Positions 14,583 to 27,299 of a stretch of DNA of 64,000 nt are shown piece after piece. Source of the stretch: Gordionus sp. m RMFG-2023. Lineage: Eukaryota; Nematomorpha; Gordioida; Chordodea; Parachordodidae. The translations under genes were made by a program, and so were the position numbers. The notes below the pieces were generated by a model, which made no database searches, was not told the DNA's origin, and saw only the letters and a list, made by a program, of their open reading frames with translations. Location: contig NC_088775.1 in NCBI RefSeq assembly GCF_954871325.1, forward strand, positions 91,394,805-91,458,804. Reading direction: 5' to 3'. The stretch's first letter is position 1, and every line of letters starts with the position of its first letter.

Positions 14583-15650
14583 TTTTTAAAAGGGCCTTAT
14601 ATATCAAACATTTATTTAATAAATTTTATAAATCAAAGAAAAACAATTGCTGTTTTTATTTCATCAAAAACCATATAGTTTTATAACGTTTTCTTAATAT
14701 TTTATTATTTTTATATAAATAGAGGATAATCCTAAATATTTAGGTAATTTTTTATTTGGATTAATATGTGAATTTTTGGCTTTTTATTATTCAGATATTA
14801 AAATAAGTTACATAATTTATAATTTTTCATAATTGACATATACATTAAAAACTTTTGTTATATTTTTCCGAAAACTCAACCAATAAAATTTTAAAAATTA
14901 AAAAAAAATTGTTACTTTTAAAAAATTCTCACAAAAAAAATAAAAATGCTCTATTAAATTGTTGATAAATGATGTATAAAATAAATTAATCCTTGCACAC
15001 ATCTTAATTCGAAAATTTTTTCAAAATTAATACTTTAAAAAATTTATATATTTAAACAAATATAGTACTTTATCTTACTAACCACCCACACATAATTTAT
15101 TGAGGAATTTAATAATATTTAATTTAGTTCTAGTTCCCTTTACTGTTGTGAAAATATTTTCATCAATTTTAATGTCTTCTATAAAGCACGAACAAATTAA
15201 AATGTCATACCCTCATAATAGGATTAAAGAATTGTAATTTTAGACCTACCCTTTTGCTTAATCACTAGAAAAACTATTTGAACCTATAATGTATCAATCC
15301 TTGATTTTTCAATACCAAACCTATCTTAGATTGATATTTTGAATGGCTTACGCTATGTTCTTTTAATTAAAATTAAGCAATTCTTGCAGAATACACCATA
15401 AATAGTAGGAGAAAATGCTAGTCATGGCCACCTTAATAAACATTTTGTAAGACTTTCATATTTTATCGATTATCATTAATTTGCCATAAAAATTTAACCA
15501 ATAATTTGGCCCATACCATTATCTTCTATTTTTTATTGTTGATATGCGATAACAAAACAAGATGGGGATGGGGAAGATGCATGCATTTCTGTCATGTCCT
15601 CTTTAAAATACTTTTTTCGAAAATATTTATTTAAAGAATACAGAGCCCCT
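14583..15650. repeat. Long tandem duplication, copy B (~1.07 kb)
   Basis: Second diverged copy of 12831-13930 in the same orientation, with the same order of landmarks from gggccttatatatcaa to cgaaaatatttatttaaag. The two copies are 650 bp apart. They are either an old tandem duplication or two insertions of the same long, non-coding repeat. Confidence 0.7.
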
Positions 15651-16139
15651 TGTTAATTTTAGTTCCCATCAAATAGATTTTGTAGAAAAATAACGAAATT
15701 AATCTAATGTGAGGCAGATTAAACAAGGGAAATAAAATCATGTTATGGGTAGATAAAAATAAAGGATTGAACTGGGCATACTAACCTTAAATATTCTATT
15801 CATATATAGCGAATGAATATTTGTGAGGGCTCTATATTAAAATAACTCTAAAAATGATTTGTAAGATTAAAATAAAAAAAAATTTGAAACAAAGTGAGTG
15901 AATATAATTGCGAAAGAGAGGCGCGAATTATTACTATGATATAAATGAATAATATAAAATAGAAAAATATCTTACTTATTATCTTTATTTATCATTTTCG
16001 GTCGAGGGCGTAATGAATTAAAGGACATAGTAATATTATCCAGGAATCTTTACTACAATGTTTTAAAAATTTCAATTGAAGTTTTTAAAATTTAATTCTA
16101 ATTACAACTTTTTATTTAAGATGACTACCTAAAAAAAGA
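15651..16139. other. AT-rich spacer
   Basis: No feature recognised. A GC-richer segment around 15900-15935 (gaaagagaggcgcgaatta) is isolated and has no partner that I could find. Confidence 0.5.
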
Positions 16140-17010
16140 AGATATCGTAAATTCAAGTATATTATAATATATTTTAATATTATATAATTATTCCTAATTT
16201 TTTAAATTGGTCAAAAAATGTGTATATCGAAAAAACACGTTAAAAGTTTAAAAACCTATTTGAATTTACATTCTATAACATGTCTGGTTGAGAAATACGC
16301 CTTAAAAAAGGTTATATTCATAATATCAATGTTAAGGTTAATAGTTTACCTAGTAATAAAAATATCGTATGTGATAACATAAGGTTTAAAAAAATATATA
16401 TTTAAAGACTTTCAAAAAATTTATAATAAAGAAATAAAACAATTTTTTATTTCATATTAAATATATTTTTTGGAACAAAAAATTTAGAATTTTTTTTTTG
16501 CGACAGTATACAATAACATAGTCTAGACAAATGAAATTAATTTTAATAAATATAAATTTAAATATAATATTAGAGACCTGGGTAGATGGCTGTCATCTGT
16601 ATGTCTGGTTACTCACTCTAACTTATTATCTATGAGATTATTTTGTCTTAATCTTTAACAAATACTTATGATTATTTTATGTGCCTTACATATAATTATT
16701 TGTATAATTAAATTATCTAATAATAATAAAAAAAAACCTTTAGCATCCTGTCAAACTAAAAGCGCATTCTACATTTTTTTTTCTAGTACTGAATTTTAAT
16801 AATTTCTTTCTTTAAGCTATATTCACAGAAGAAAAATAGAAAGATAGAAATATAACTTTATGTTAATTATTATGTAAAAAATGATTTAAATAACAAGAAA
16901 TAGGAAAAAAATAAGAGGCGTTTGCAAATTTTATTACCTCCTTTTTATATGAACACTAATACTACATTCACAGTATGCGCGAATAAGCGGCGAAGTACAC
17001 AAAAATTAAA
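16140..17010 (+). repeat. Dispersed repeat, inverted copy of 46365-46995
   Basis: Read in reverse complement, this segment matches 46365-46995. Shared landmarks include taattattcctaatttt, acatgtctggttgagaaat, caatgttaaggttaatagtt, an agcgcattctacat block, the tattcacagaagaaa block and a segment around gaacactaatactacattcacagt. This copy has about 240 extra bases (16500-16740) absent from the other, so one copy gained an insertion or the other lost sequence. No protein-coding capacity was seen. Confidence 0.7.
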
Positions 17011-20000
17011 TAAAATATTTTGTATACTTCGTATAGCTTTTATATCCTAAATGTGAATATAGTGTAATGCGTGACATACCTGTTTTATTTGGTAAAAATG
17101 TAATAGGTTCACTTGTTTTCTAATATATATTATAATGGAATCAAGTCTTTGCTACGAGCTACTTTATATATTATATATGTTAAACTATTCTATTTATAAT
17201 ATATATATCAAAAATAACAATCAATGGTGGATATCATTTATCAAATTTTTGAAACGTACTAATTACATAATCTTAATTTACTTTATAATAAATATACCCA
17301 TTTCAATATTTATAAATAATAATATAGCTTATTATAAAGGCTTCAAAAAACTTGGTAGATACTAATTATATTGTTGTCTTAATACATTTTTTGAAGAGTA
17401 TATATATTATTATTAAATTTAACGACGATAAGTTGGAAGATATTCTAATTGAATTAGAATTTTAATATTGATAAATAAATAATAATTAAAATTTAGGACC
17501 AGTTTTAAATTATTTTTTCATCTTGCATTTGCAATTTTTTTTTATTATCTTATTATTGAATATACATATATAGATTTTAGGCGAATTTGTTATGATATTT
17601 CCTGTCATAAAATATATATCTTTACGTGGCCTATGATATCGAGTCATAATTCTGATTTTGAATATGTTGGATCATTAATAAATTTATATTCATAATTTCT
17701 AAAATTGATATTCATGATTGATGAGTTTGTGGTAAGTATAGTTTTCTATGTCAATCATTTCCTGACTCGAGTTGCTTATATTAATTATGGTTTCCCATTT
17801 CAATCATTTAGAATAATGGTAATTGTTAACCCTACATGGGTTTAGGGCAGAACTTTTCCCTTTGATATTATGATGCTGGGGGTCAAAAATTTAAATATAT
17901 ACTTTAATCCTATTCTTCTGGTGTCCCATCTCGGTTATTAATTATCTAGGCTCATTTTTTAAAGAAATCAAAATTCACTTTAAAAATATAAGAAGCAAAA
18001 TATGCAAAAAAATTAAATTGTCAAATTTAAGTTTGGACGGTATGAGGGAATAATTTTGATTGTAAATTAGGCCCTTTCGGGCTATATTAGTTATTTCAAA
18101 CTTAGTAATTTTTCTTAATTATTAAGAGTTGCTTTTTATATGTGGCTAATTTTTTTACAATATGTTTATCAATTAGAATTTATACCGCCCTTTTCATCTT
18201 TTCATTATTGATTAATTGATTTATCAAGTTTTCACAGTCTCATCGTACCCTTATCACATTTCTGCATTTTTTTTATCCGACAATTTTTTTTTCTCTTGTC
18301 TGTTTACACTCTGCTATGAAACTTGAAATCTTAAATAGCCACTATTTTCTTCATTTCGACAATTTTGACATATTTTATTTACAAAAATATTAAGGAAGAT
18401 CTAACTAAAGATAGAATTAATATGTTTGAGTTTTTTTATTAATCCTCTGCCTCACTTGCAAATATTAAAAATAAACTTTTAATAATTAATGCTACACTTA
18501 GTTGCTCTAAATCCAAATATATCTAAGATCAATTGTAAAGAAATTTTTTAGCTGTATAAAATTTTTTACCAAGTGATTATTTTGCGATTCTCCCTTATAA
18601 TATAATAGGCAATTTTTTTTTAAATATAAGAATAAGATATCATAGACTTAAATATATTATATGATTATATATTTTTAGAGACGGAATTTAAAAAATTTGG
18701 TAAATTTATTTATAAATTAAATTAATCTCGAATTTACTTGAATATTTATAATTATTGACAAAATAGCAGATACAATGAATAGCGGTATAATATAATGACA
18801 TTTGATGAAATTAATAAGAGGATTAGGTTAAGAATTTTCTATTACAATTATAGATGCCTTAACATGTATATCTCTTATGATATTTGAGATATAGTTAAAA
18901 TTAATCAGATTGTTTAGGTGGTATAAAAATAAATGTAAGTTTTAAGTAAATATAATTTTTAATGGAATATATTTTATTTTTTAAAAATCCTTCTTAACAA
19001 AAGGTATCATGTGATCATAGATTTATTTATAGCCACCGTTATGGAAACACTAAATTTTATTTAAATCAATTAAAAACACATGCCTCTAAACAAAACTAAA
19101 AAAAATGTTTTTTCTTAATAACATGATAATAATCTGAATACACCTGTTGAATCTAAAATAACTCCTTGACCAATCATAATCTAACATTCCACCTTAGAAT
19201 ATCGTTAAAACCTTGACAACATACTTAGATCCCATCTTAAACATTCCCCCATTATATATGAGCTTTTTGCAATGCTTTTATGTTTATTTTTTTGCGCATT
19301 CTCATTTTTTGTAAAAAGAAATTGAGCATTTGGAATATTTATTGAACCTTTTTGAAAGAATTTTTAATCTCAATTTGATTACTAACCTTTGTAAATTTTT
19401 TCATAAAGATTACAAACATTGTTTGAATAACTTTGTTTTTACCCCATTTTGCATTTTCATAAATGTTATTTTTATATGAAATATTCTAAATTTCTGGAGA
19501 AAATAATTTTTAATTTAATAAATTCTAATCTTGGTAGAAAACAAATAAAAATAAAATGTTAATATAAAGGAAATATATGGAATAATGGATCAAATAAAAC
19601 CTCTTTGCGACTTTATTTTTTGATTTTATTTTTTTGTATGGTGACCAAAGAAACAACATAAAAATAATGTAATGCTAATCATTATGAATACCATTAATTG
19701 TCTCTAAACTGATATATAAATATATAGTGCTTATTATAGCTTTAGAGAAAATTATATTTTTTTATAACCAAAATTTAAAAGAAATTGTAGATACGCATAT
19801 AAATAGATTAATTATTTCATTTTTCAAAATCAAAATTATAACCATTTAATTATTATTATGATGTATAGGTAGTTACTGCCCAAAATGTACATAATGATTA
19901 TAAATTTTTATATAGATTTTGTCATTTTAATTCAATAGATTTTTGCTGAAAATTCTTAACTTTAATATCTTGTTCCTATAAAATTTTTTTAGTTTTCTAA

Positions 20001-20455
20001 ATTCAATACTCGATTAATTAAAAATTGAAAGTTTTAAGATTTTATTAGAAATTTTTGGTATAATTAGAATGTTTAAAAGCTAACCAAAAATAACACTTTT
20101 AAAAAATATTTTAACTATAATTATTTATTTTTAGTAACTTGTAGAAGTAATTATTTATATTTTATAATCATGAAAATTAAAAATAATGATTTAAAAAATA
20201 AGAGTAATTTTCCATAGAACATATTTTAAACGCATTATGTTATGTCCGTTTTTGATGATAAAATTATAAGTTGTAAGATATACTGAGTAGTCTTTCCCTA
20301 TTCATTTGCTCAAATAAAGTAAATAAGAAAAGTTTAAAATAAAAATTATTAGTATTTAATATATTTCTATTAAATTAATAATTAAAATAATATTTAATAT
20401 GTATTGAAAATTTATTTTATTCTCATAATTATATATACACCCAAGTGCATACGCA
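17011..20455. other. AT-rich spacer
   Basis: Contains a 76-codon plus-strand frame (17135-17365) rich in I, N and Y. This is composition-driven and resembles nothing known. The rest has stops in all frames and no transposon ends or tandem repeats that I could see. Confidence 0.55.
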
Positions 20456-20490
20456 GGGGAGGGGGTGGCAGATACTCCCCCCCCCTCCTT
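20456..20490. repeat. G-tract/C-tract inverted pair
   Basis: GGGGAGGGGG (from 20457) is followed about 11 bases later by nine C and TCC (20477-20488), a potential G:C stem in AT-rich surroundings. It follows gtgcatacgcag, similar to the gcgtatccag preceding the G tract at 51.07 kb. It is probably part of the same degraded repeat family. Confidence 0.5.
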
Positions 20491-22609
20491 TCCCAAAGCC
20501 AAAAAATGAAAATGACGGCTAAAATACTTTTTTAAATATTACAGTTTTATGCTTATTAATTTATATTTTAGAATAATAATTTCTACCTTTTAATTTATTT
20601 ATCACATTAACAGCAGAAATAAAATACGCTAATAAATTATTCTATGTATTAATATAGATTTCAAATTTTTATTGACCTTATATTTATTTATCTATCATTT
20701 AAAAATTTTCCACAATTATTAGAAACTTATTCACTATAAAGCTATAATATATATCAAAAAACTAATATTTATTTTTTCATATTTTTTTAAAAAATGGATA
20801 TAGGGATCTTTTTATTCCAACCATTTCACAAAACAAAAATATATATAAGATAATATTATTCACTCTTAGTAATTAAGATTTCCCACCTAATAAATCAATT
20901 AGTCGAAGAATCGTTTATATATTGATTAAAGTCAAAATATAAAGCTTTCAAAGGAGTTAGAAACGCCGTTTTTAAAAGAATTTATTAAAGATTTTCTCAC
21001 TGAAATCAACCTAAAAAAATTAAGGCAAATTTTAATGATAAATATTAAATAATATATAATTGAATCAAAAGTAGCTACAAGTCCATATGACTAATATTAA
21101 AATAGAGTTATTTGAAGAATACTATGAAATAAATCTCTTTATTAGCCTCTTAAATTTTTAACCCAATAGAAATAAATGTAGTTTTCAGGCAGTGCAAATC
21201 TGCAAATATTATTACCGCTGAATCATACCGAATATATTCTAAATCTTGATGGGAGAAAAAAATTAATTATTTTTTTACATATTTTTATTCTGAGGATGTT
21301 AAAATATAGAAGACACTACTAGCTGAATGCAAACTTGGTGTAAATGGTTAACTATGGTTAATAATATTACAAAAACTGCTATATTTGATTTGCATAATTT
21401 TAAACATATTTTAGACTATAGCAATGAAGATTGAAATATTAGCTAAATACAAAAGAATATTGAATTAGATTATAAATTTGTAATATGCTTCTTCTTAATA
21501 AAATTTTTGGGCATTAATCTATTTATAATTAATATGTATAATAAATTAAAGGCTTATAAAATTTGTAATTTTTTTACAAATCTTATAATAGCAAAATATA
21601 TTCCATTTTACTATTGAATTAAATTATGATATAATAATAAAGAGAATTTAAATGAAAATATGGAAAGTATTTTATATTATGCATGTAAACATTATTTTTT
21701 TGAATGGATGAACATAGTATTTTTAACATTGAGATTGTATTTAAGTTATTTTTAAGATTTTGATATAAAAATTAATAAAATCTAAAAATAAGGCTCTGAA
21801 TACCCCACATAAAGGTTAAAATTTACCGTACCCTAAATGTTTTAAATGATTTTTAAATTTTTTATTAATAAAAAAAATTAATAGATTATTTTCTTATTTA
21901 TCTATTTTTTTATAATTAATTTTTATGGAAAATAACTACGGTATCCCCTACTTTCAATGAAACTGTCACTTAGTTTACAAAAATACAAGCCAACCATCTT
22001 CATATTAGCAGTGACCCTAAACACTTCTGGTTTTCTTTAGCTTGTTTATTAAAAATAAATCTCTATTCAAAAATTGCTAATATGTACCCCTTCAAAATCT
22101 GCCCCATGTCTTTAGATTTATAATTAAAGATTGTGTTCAGATATTAAATTAGCATAAATATTGACGAAAAAAATAATATCAACGACACATCTATTCAGAG
22201 AAACATTTATAAATAATTTTATTATGTGATTAGAATTAAAATTTGTATTTAAAAATTTTTATGTATATTTCTATGAAACATTTTTGGAATTATTTTATCA
22301 TATTAATATACCATTATGGTTTAACTTGTATATTTGTAAATTTTTTTATGCGGGATAATCATATCTTCTGTCTCCCTTTCTCTCTATTTCACTTAAATAT
22401 TTTAAATTATTTAAACAATAACTGATATTTTAATATACGATAATATCTTATTTATAAAAGTTTATGTGCTTGGCTTAAAACTTAAAATGCCCTCAAAAAT
22501 GTTTGAAATAAAAAACCTATAATATTTTGATATAAATATATAATAAAAATAATGATTACCTAAATACAGTAAAATATTGTTTGTTGAATACAATAAATTA
22601 AATTGTTTT
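20491..22609. other. AT-rich spacer
   Basis: No gene or element recognised. A plus-strand segment at 20945-20975 (aaaggagttagaaacgccg) resembles the reverse complement of the GC-richer patch near 14495. The resemblance is short and I do not treat it as a pair. Confidence 0.5.
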
Positions 22610-22870
22610 TTAGGCTTGGAAAAAATTTTTAAAACTTATTATGGGGTTGGAGCGGGCTTTGAGATTTTTTAATATTTAGCCAGGCCTGACCCTAAAATTA
22701 TTTTTAACTGCCGGCCTGGCCTTTATTTTCAAAATATCTAAGTTCTTGAAGGGTCTCTATGATGTAAGTAGTATTAAAATCTATAATATATATAAAAGCC
22801 GTGTCACAACAAGCCAATAGTATTGTTTTATAAAATATTCGTCCAATAAAAATCATAAATGTTAAGCCAA
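22610..22870. repeat. ggcttgg/ggcctg-rich repeat fragment
   Basis: The first half (22610-22740) has the ggcttggaaaa, gagcgggcttt and ggcctgg motifs that also characterise 38280-39210. The second half (22790-22870) carries ataaaagccgtgtcacaac and gccaatagt...gtccaataaaaat. Part of this recurs at 37195-37265, and the ataaaagccgtg part recurs at 61935. This looks like a mosaic of fragments from a repeat family whose full unit is not in the window. Confidence 0.5.
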
Positions 22871-23398
22871 TTTCAATTTTATCATGGGATTATATATTTA
22901 TTTTTAATATAATGATGATTTTCACAGATGGAAAAAAATTAGGTAATTTATGTTACATATGATTTTATTTTATTAAATATTTCACATTGTATCCTCAACG
23001 TTAGCCTCAGATTTTAATAAATTATAAATAAATGAAATTCTATCAAATTAAAAAATATAGCCTAGCCATTTCATCAGAGGATTATAATTTTGATTTTCAC
23101 AGTTTCAATGTTTAAAATATCAAATATATTTTGAATGTTATATAATTATATATTTTTTAATTAGGTAATTTTTATGTATTTGCATTTATATGATTACTAG
23201 CTGATACATCAAGTTTGACAAAGAATTAGAATTTTCCCTTAATTTTAAGATGGATAAAATAAATTAAAAAACCATGCATTATGAATTATCACTTTTATAA
23301 AATATCATAGATCTGTAATTTTGCAACTTGGTAAATCAATGTAATTGTTATCATGGAAGCAGATTTTTGTTTTTTTTATTTAATACAACTCATTTGCC
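22871..23398. other. AT-rich spacer before the hAT element
   Basis: No feature recognised between the repeat fragment and the target-site duplication of the hAT element that begins at 23407. Confidence 0.5.
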
Positions 23399-23406
23399 GT
23401 TAGCAT
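23399..23406. repeat. 8-bp TSD of hAT element, left (GTTAGCAT)
   Basis: GTTAGCAT directly precedes the left terminal inverted repeat and is repeated exactly at 24876-24883 directly after the right one. An 8-bp duplication is the hallmark of hAT-superfamily insertion. Confidence 0.92.
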
Positions 23407-24875
23407 AAGGGATGTGAACCCAAACCCAGACCGCGAACTCTCGTATTTTTTCTTTACCCGAACCCGGATAATTTTTAAAAGTGGGGCGTCCAAGGGTTAT
23501 AGATGTCATAAAAGAAATTAAAATAATATAAATTTTTTTAATTTTGTTAACTGGAATTATTTATTTTATCTTCGCATTTTTCTTACAATTTTCTTGCTGG
23601 ACTTCCATTTTATTTAGAGGTTGATATCATAAATTATTTTCTAGTGTATGTAATAATATTTTAATATGTAAATTTATATTGATTATTAATGATTGCGTAA
23701 AAAATCACTTTAAAACTTTCATCAATAAAACAAGGGATGTTGTAAAATATTTAAGAACCCCCACAATTGTAAGAATATTAAAATCAATGAAAAAGTCAAT
23801 TTCAATATTAGATTGCACAACACGTTTATTCTCTATTTGTATGATGATAGATGAATTATTAAGTTTGAAAGATTTCTGATAATTTTATTATACTAGCATG
23901 TAAAGTCATTTTGTCGGAAGATGATTGGTGCCAAATAAAGGACCTTACTAGTGTATTAGTTCCTTGAAAATAACAACTTTAAGATTACAATCAGAACAAT
24001 TATGTTTATCTTATTTTTTATCATATGGATTAGATGCCGATTAGATTTAGAAAGTTTTACTAGCCCTTTTTCTTAAGAAATATTATATAACATAAAAATT
24101 CGAGAGCAACAATTGCAAAATAGTATTGTATACGCCTCTGTATATCTAGACCCTCGATATCAGATTTTATTGAGTATTGAGCAAAAACAAATGGCTAGAC
24201 CATCTTAAGGTTTTATGCCATACTCAAAACTTCATTATTTACATTATATTGGAGGCTACGACAATACTGGTTGGAGTAATAATAATGATAATGATAGCAA
24301 CATTGAGCATCTTAAAATTTTACTTTTAGATAGAGTAAAAAAAATATTATTTTAGCATGAGATAGAAAGGAGGATCAAAAAATGTCTATTGCATCTTTAA
24401 TAGAAAAGTTCTCAGAAGTTAAGGGTATAAATAAGGATACAAATGTTTTAAAATTCTGGGAAGAAAATTCTTCAATATAACCGGAATTATATATCTTGTC
24501 TAGAATAGTCAGTTATACCGGCTAGACAAGTACCATAATTTATGTATTATAAAGATATCTATCTATTTTCGGTTAGCGTAAAATGTGGATTTTCATCTTT
24601 GAAATATATGTTATCTAATTAACTTGAAAACCTCTAGAATGATATTTTAGAAGATATTATGATTATGCGATTGAATAAAATATTTTAAATATAAATTATT
24701 TCATTTTTAAATTTTTTTATCTGTTAATTATTGTAAAAAAATCTTATTTTGTATCATTTTTTTATGTTCCCTGAACCTGGACCAGAACCCTGAACCTGAA
24801 TCCTTTTAAAAAAATTTTACTGTTGTACCCGAATCCGAACCTGGACCATGTTTTTTGTAAGGGTTCACATCCCTG
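23407..24875 (+). mobile_element. hAT DNA transposon, 1469 bp, decayed
   Basis: The ends are a 15-bp inverted repeat: AAGGGATGTGAACCC (23407-23421) and, in reverse complement, CAGGGATGTGAACCC (24861-24875), differing only at the first base. Perfect 8-bp duplications GTTAGCAT flank it. CC/GG-rich subterminal repeats (cccgaacccgg on the left, cctggacc and cccgaatccgaacctgg on the right) are unlike the AT-rich surroundings. The interior holds a plus-strand transposase relic with the family's conserved blocks in the right order. The element is shorter than a typical autonomous hAT (2.5-4 kb), so it is internally deleted. Boundaries are very secure; family assignment within hAT is not attempted. 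Confidence 0.93.
23679..24687 (+). pseudogene. hAT transposase relic (middle to C-terminus)
   Basis: The 66-codon frame from 23679 contains VKYLRTPTIVRILKSMK, ILDCTTR and MIDELLSLKDF. These match the hAT block that normally reads NIVKYLR..I...LK......LD..TRW.S...M...LL.L, with the usual W after TR replaced. Later frames read LYASVYLDPRYQ (near 24130-24170; the conserved ALYLDPR block), FKILGRKFFNI (near 24450) and CGFSSLKYMLSN...DILEDIMIMRLN (24580-24680), which is the C-terminal dimerisation region. In-frame stops (for example in the dimerisation block) and shifts separate these pieces. The N-terminal BED finger is absent. No activity is expected from this copy. Confidence 0.85.
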
Positions 24876-24883
24876 GTTAGCAT
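24876..24883. repeat. 8-bp TSD of hAT element, right (GTTAGCAT)
   Basis: Exact copy of 23399-23406, immediately outside the right inverted terminus. Confidence 0.92.
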
Positions 24884-25038
24884 AGCTGATATTTACAATT
24901 TTGTTATTTATTACCATATTGACTATCCTATAGGATATTCCATTTATGCATGTAACTCTGAATACCTCTCTTATCTTTTCTAAAGATTTGGCCTCTGCAC
25001 ATGCATTCCATAGTTTTGTATATTTTCTCACTACTCAC
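24884..25038. other. Flank right of hAT element
   Basis: An 89-codon minus-strand frame (25031-24762) begins here and runs into the transposon's end, so its last third is transposon terminus. The first ~50 residues, outside the transposon, match no family I recognise. I do not call it a gene. Confidence 0.4.
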
Positions 25039-25600
25039 TTCATAATTGTTGAAAGTATATTATTCATATAACTTATTATAACATTTTTGATTAAATGTAT
25101 TTTTTGTTTTACTTAATAAAACTATTATTGAAGTTAACAATTTGTTAACTTAGATATCTTTTTATTTTTTCTTTTGTAATTTAATAACAATGTCTTAAAT
25201 CTTTTATATTTTGTACCTAAGTAAAAAATAATTAATATTTTATACCTAAGTAATAAATCATTTATTATTTGGGGGAGTGATGGTTTGTTTAAAATTTAAA
25301 TGATGAACATATTTTCACAGATTTTTATAAGACTTGGTACATTAATATGTATTCATGAATTTCATATAAATACCAGGAGCTAACCAGAAGGATGGGTAAA
25401 TCAGATTTCCCCTTCATTTGATGATAAATTATTTTAAAATTTTCCCAATAATATAAAATGGCAAAAAAAAGTATATATTAGATAGATTTAATTCTTATAA
25501 AACCCTTATATCGAACTTATTTTCTGGATCCAAGAAAAAAATAAATTATTATGTGTTTTACTGGGCTTGGGACATATAACTAATTTAATTTTCACCATGT
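25039..25600 (+). repeat. Dispersed repeat, copy with extra ~290 bp (with 37990-38235)
   Basis: 25039-25140 (tcataattgttg, tattataacatttttgatta, tgttttactta) matches 37990-38095. 25430-25600 (aatggcaaaaa, gatttaattcttataaa, tttctggatccaag, aataaattatt) matches 38095-38235 in the same orientation. About 290 bp between the two matched blocks is present only here. The endpoints of that difference could mark an insertion or deletion. No coding function was seen. Confidence 0.65.
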
Positions 25601-27299
25601 CTTACGTGCTATAAGATCTGCTGCACTCTAACCTATAATCACAGATGAAACCTTGGATATATCTACAAAAGGGTCGCTTTAGATATGTTTTCATAAATAA
25701 ATGAGGATAAAATAAAATATTCTTAGTATTTTATTAAGTATCGGAAACAAGAAAATTTATTTACCGAAATCAAAGATTTATTTACTTAGATATTCCTTAA
25801 ACATCAAAATATGCAGTGGCTATTTAATAGAACCTCTAACATTGTCGATAGATATATGGTTTACAAACGTGTCCTCATAGTGAAAAATCTAGAGAACTCT
25901 ATTTCATTTAATATTATATGAAATTTACATTAATAGTATCAATTAAAGATTTATTATTTGTTCGCTATTTTCCCTAACAAATGCAAATATTTCGTTCTAT
26001 TTAAAATGAAAATGATAATTCAATTTTAAGTCAAAATATATTATTTAAAATTAAGCTTTTTGACAAATTTTTATTTCTTAAAAATGATAATAATGATAGA
26101 GTATAAGTTTTAAATGCTGAAATCCAAATAATTATATTTTCAGAATGTTAAATATGAAATAGAAATCTAGATCAAAATTCTTGATTAATTGTTTTGATAA
26201 GATCCAGGGAGAATCTAATTTAAAGCCAAAAAAATTATATTTCGAGGAACCTTATTTAAATTGACAGAAAAAACGCCTTTGGGATTCGAAGAAGCCTGAA
26301 TTTATCATATCATCAATTCGGGTCAGTTAATAAATATTATAGACATATAAATAACCTTCCTACTAAGTATGTTAAAAAATTATTATGTACGATTTATTAA
26401 AATGTAATTACTATTTTCCATAGATTCTTGTTTTGCAGAACGATTGGTTTTAGGACTAACATATCTTAAATCTCACGTTCTACCGTGAAAAAACAACGGT
26501 TAAATTATTTTTCGCAATACTAAATGTTAATAATGAAAAAGCAAAAGAATATGATTTAAATTCCATTATAAATTTTTATAAATAAAAATGAAAAACATGT
26601 TATAATCTTAAAAAATCTTAACATTTATTATATTATCTACCTCACAAAATAAAATGTATTATTTTATTTAGTCCTTAAATACTTTTAAAGGGAATAATAA
26701 GATTTTCTATACAAAATATAAATTATAAACTTTTCTGTTTTTAATTAAAAATAAATTTAGTTATTTTTGAAGTTTTGAATTGTCGGATACATATTTAATT
26801 CCAAAAAAGACTAATATAAATTGTTCCGATTTTTTTTTTAAAAAATATATTCCTATTTTGGAACTAAATATAAATTAAAATCATGCCAGATAATGAAAAA
26901 AAAAATAGGTATCAGAGAAAGAAAGATTCTTCAATGAAAGAATTTCTTTACTTACCTTTGAAATGATTATCTTTTCTTTTTTTAAATAAATTGATATAAA
27001 ATAATGAATATAGTGTGGGATATTGCATCACATTAAGGCCTCACCAATCTACATATCAGATATGTTTCTAATTGAAGAATAGCAATTAAAATTATATTTA
27101 TTTTTTAACATCTATCTCAAAACTATGTCGGATACCGCTTACCTCGCAATTTTAATAAATCTAAAATATTTTTTATCTATTAGTTTTCATATGTAAACAA
27201 CCGGGTAAAAAAAAATACAACATTATTATAAATTTATACACACAATTTGTCATATTAATTTCTTTAATAATATTGATTGATATATTTAATTTAAAAAAT
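25601..27299. other. AT-rich spacer
   Basis: No gene or element recognised; stops in all frames throughout. Confidence 0.5.

Noticed and set aside
17135-17365. 76-codon plus-strand frame
   Set aside because: I/N/Y-rich low-complexity translation expected by chance in AT-rich DNA.
22243-22425. 60-codon plus-strand frame
   Set aside because: Composition-driven hydrophobic frame without similarity to anything I recognise.
24762-25031. 89-codon minus-strand frame
   Set aside because: Its last third translates the right end of the hAT element; the remainder is unrecognised, so it is a chance fusion frame.
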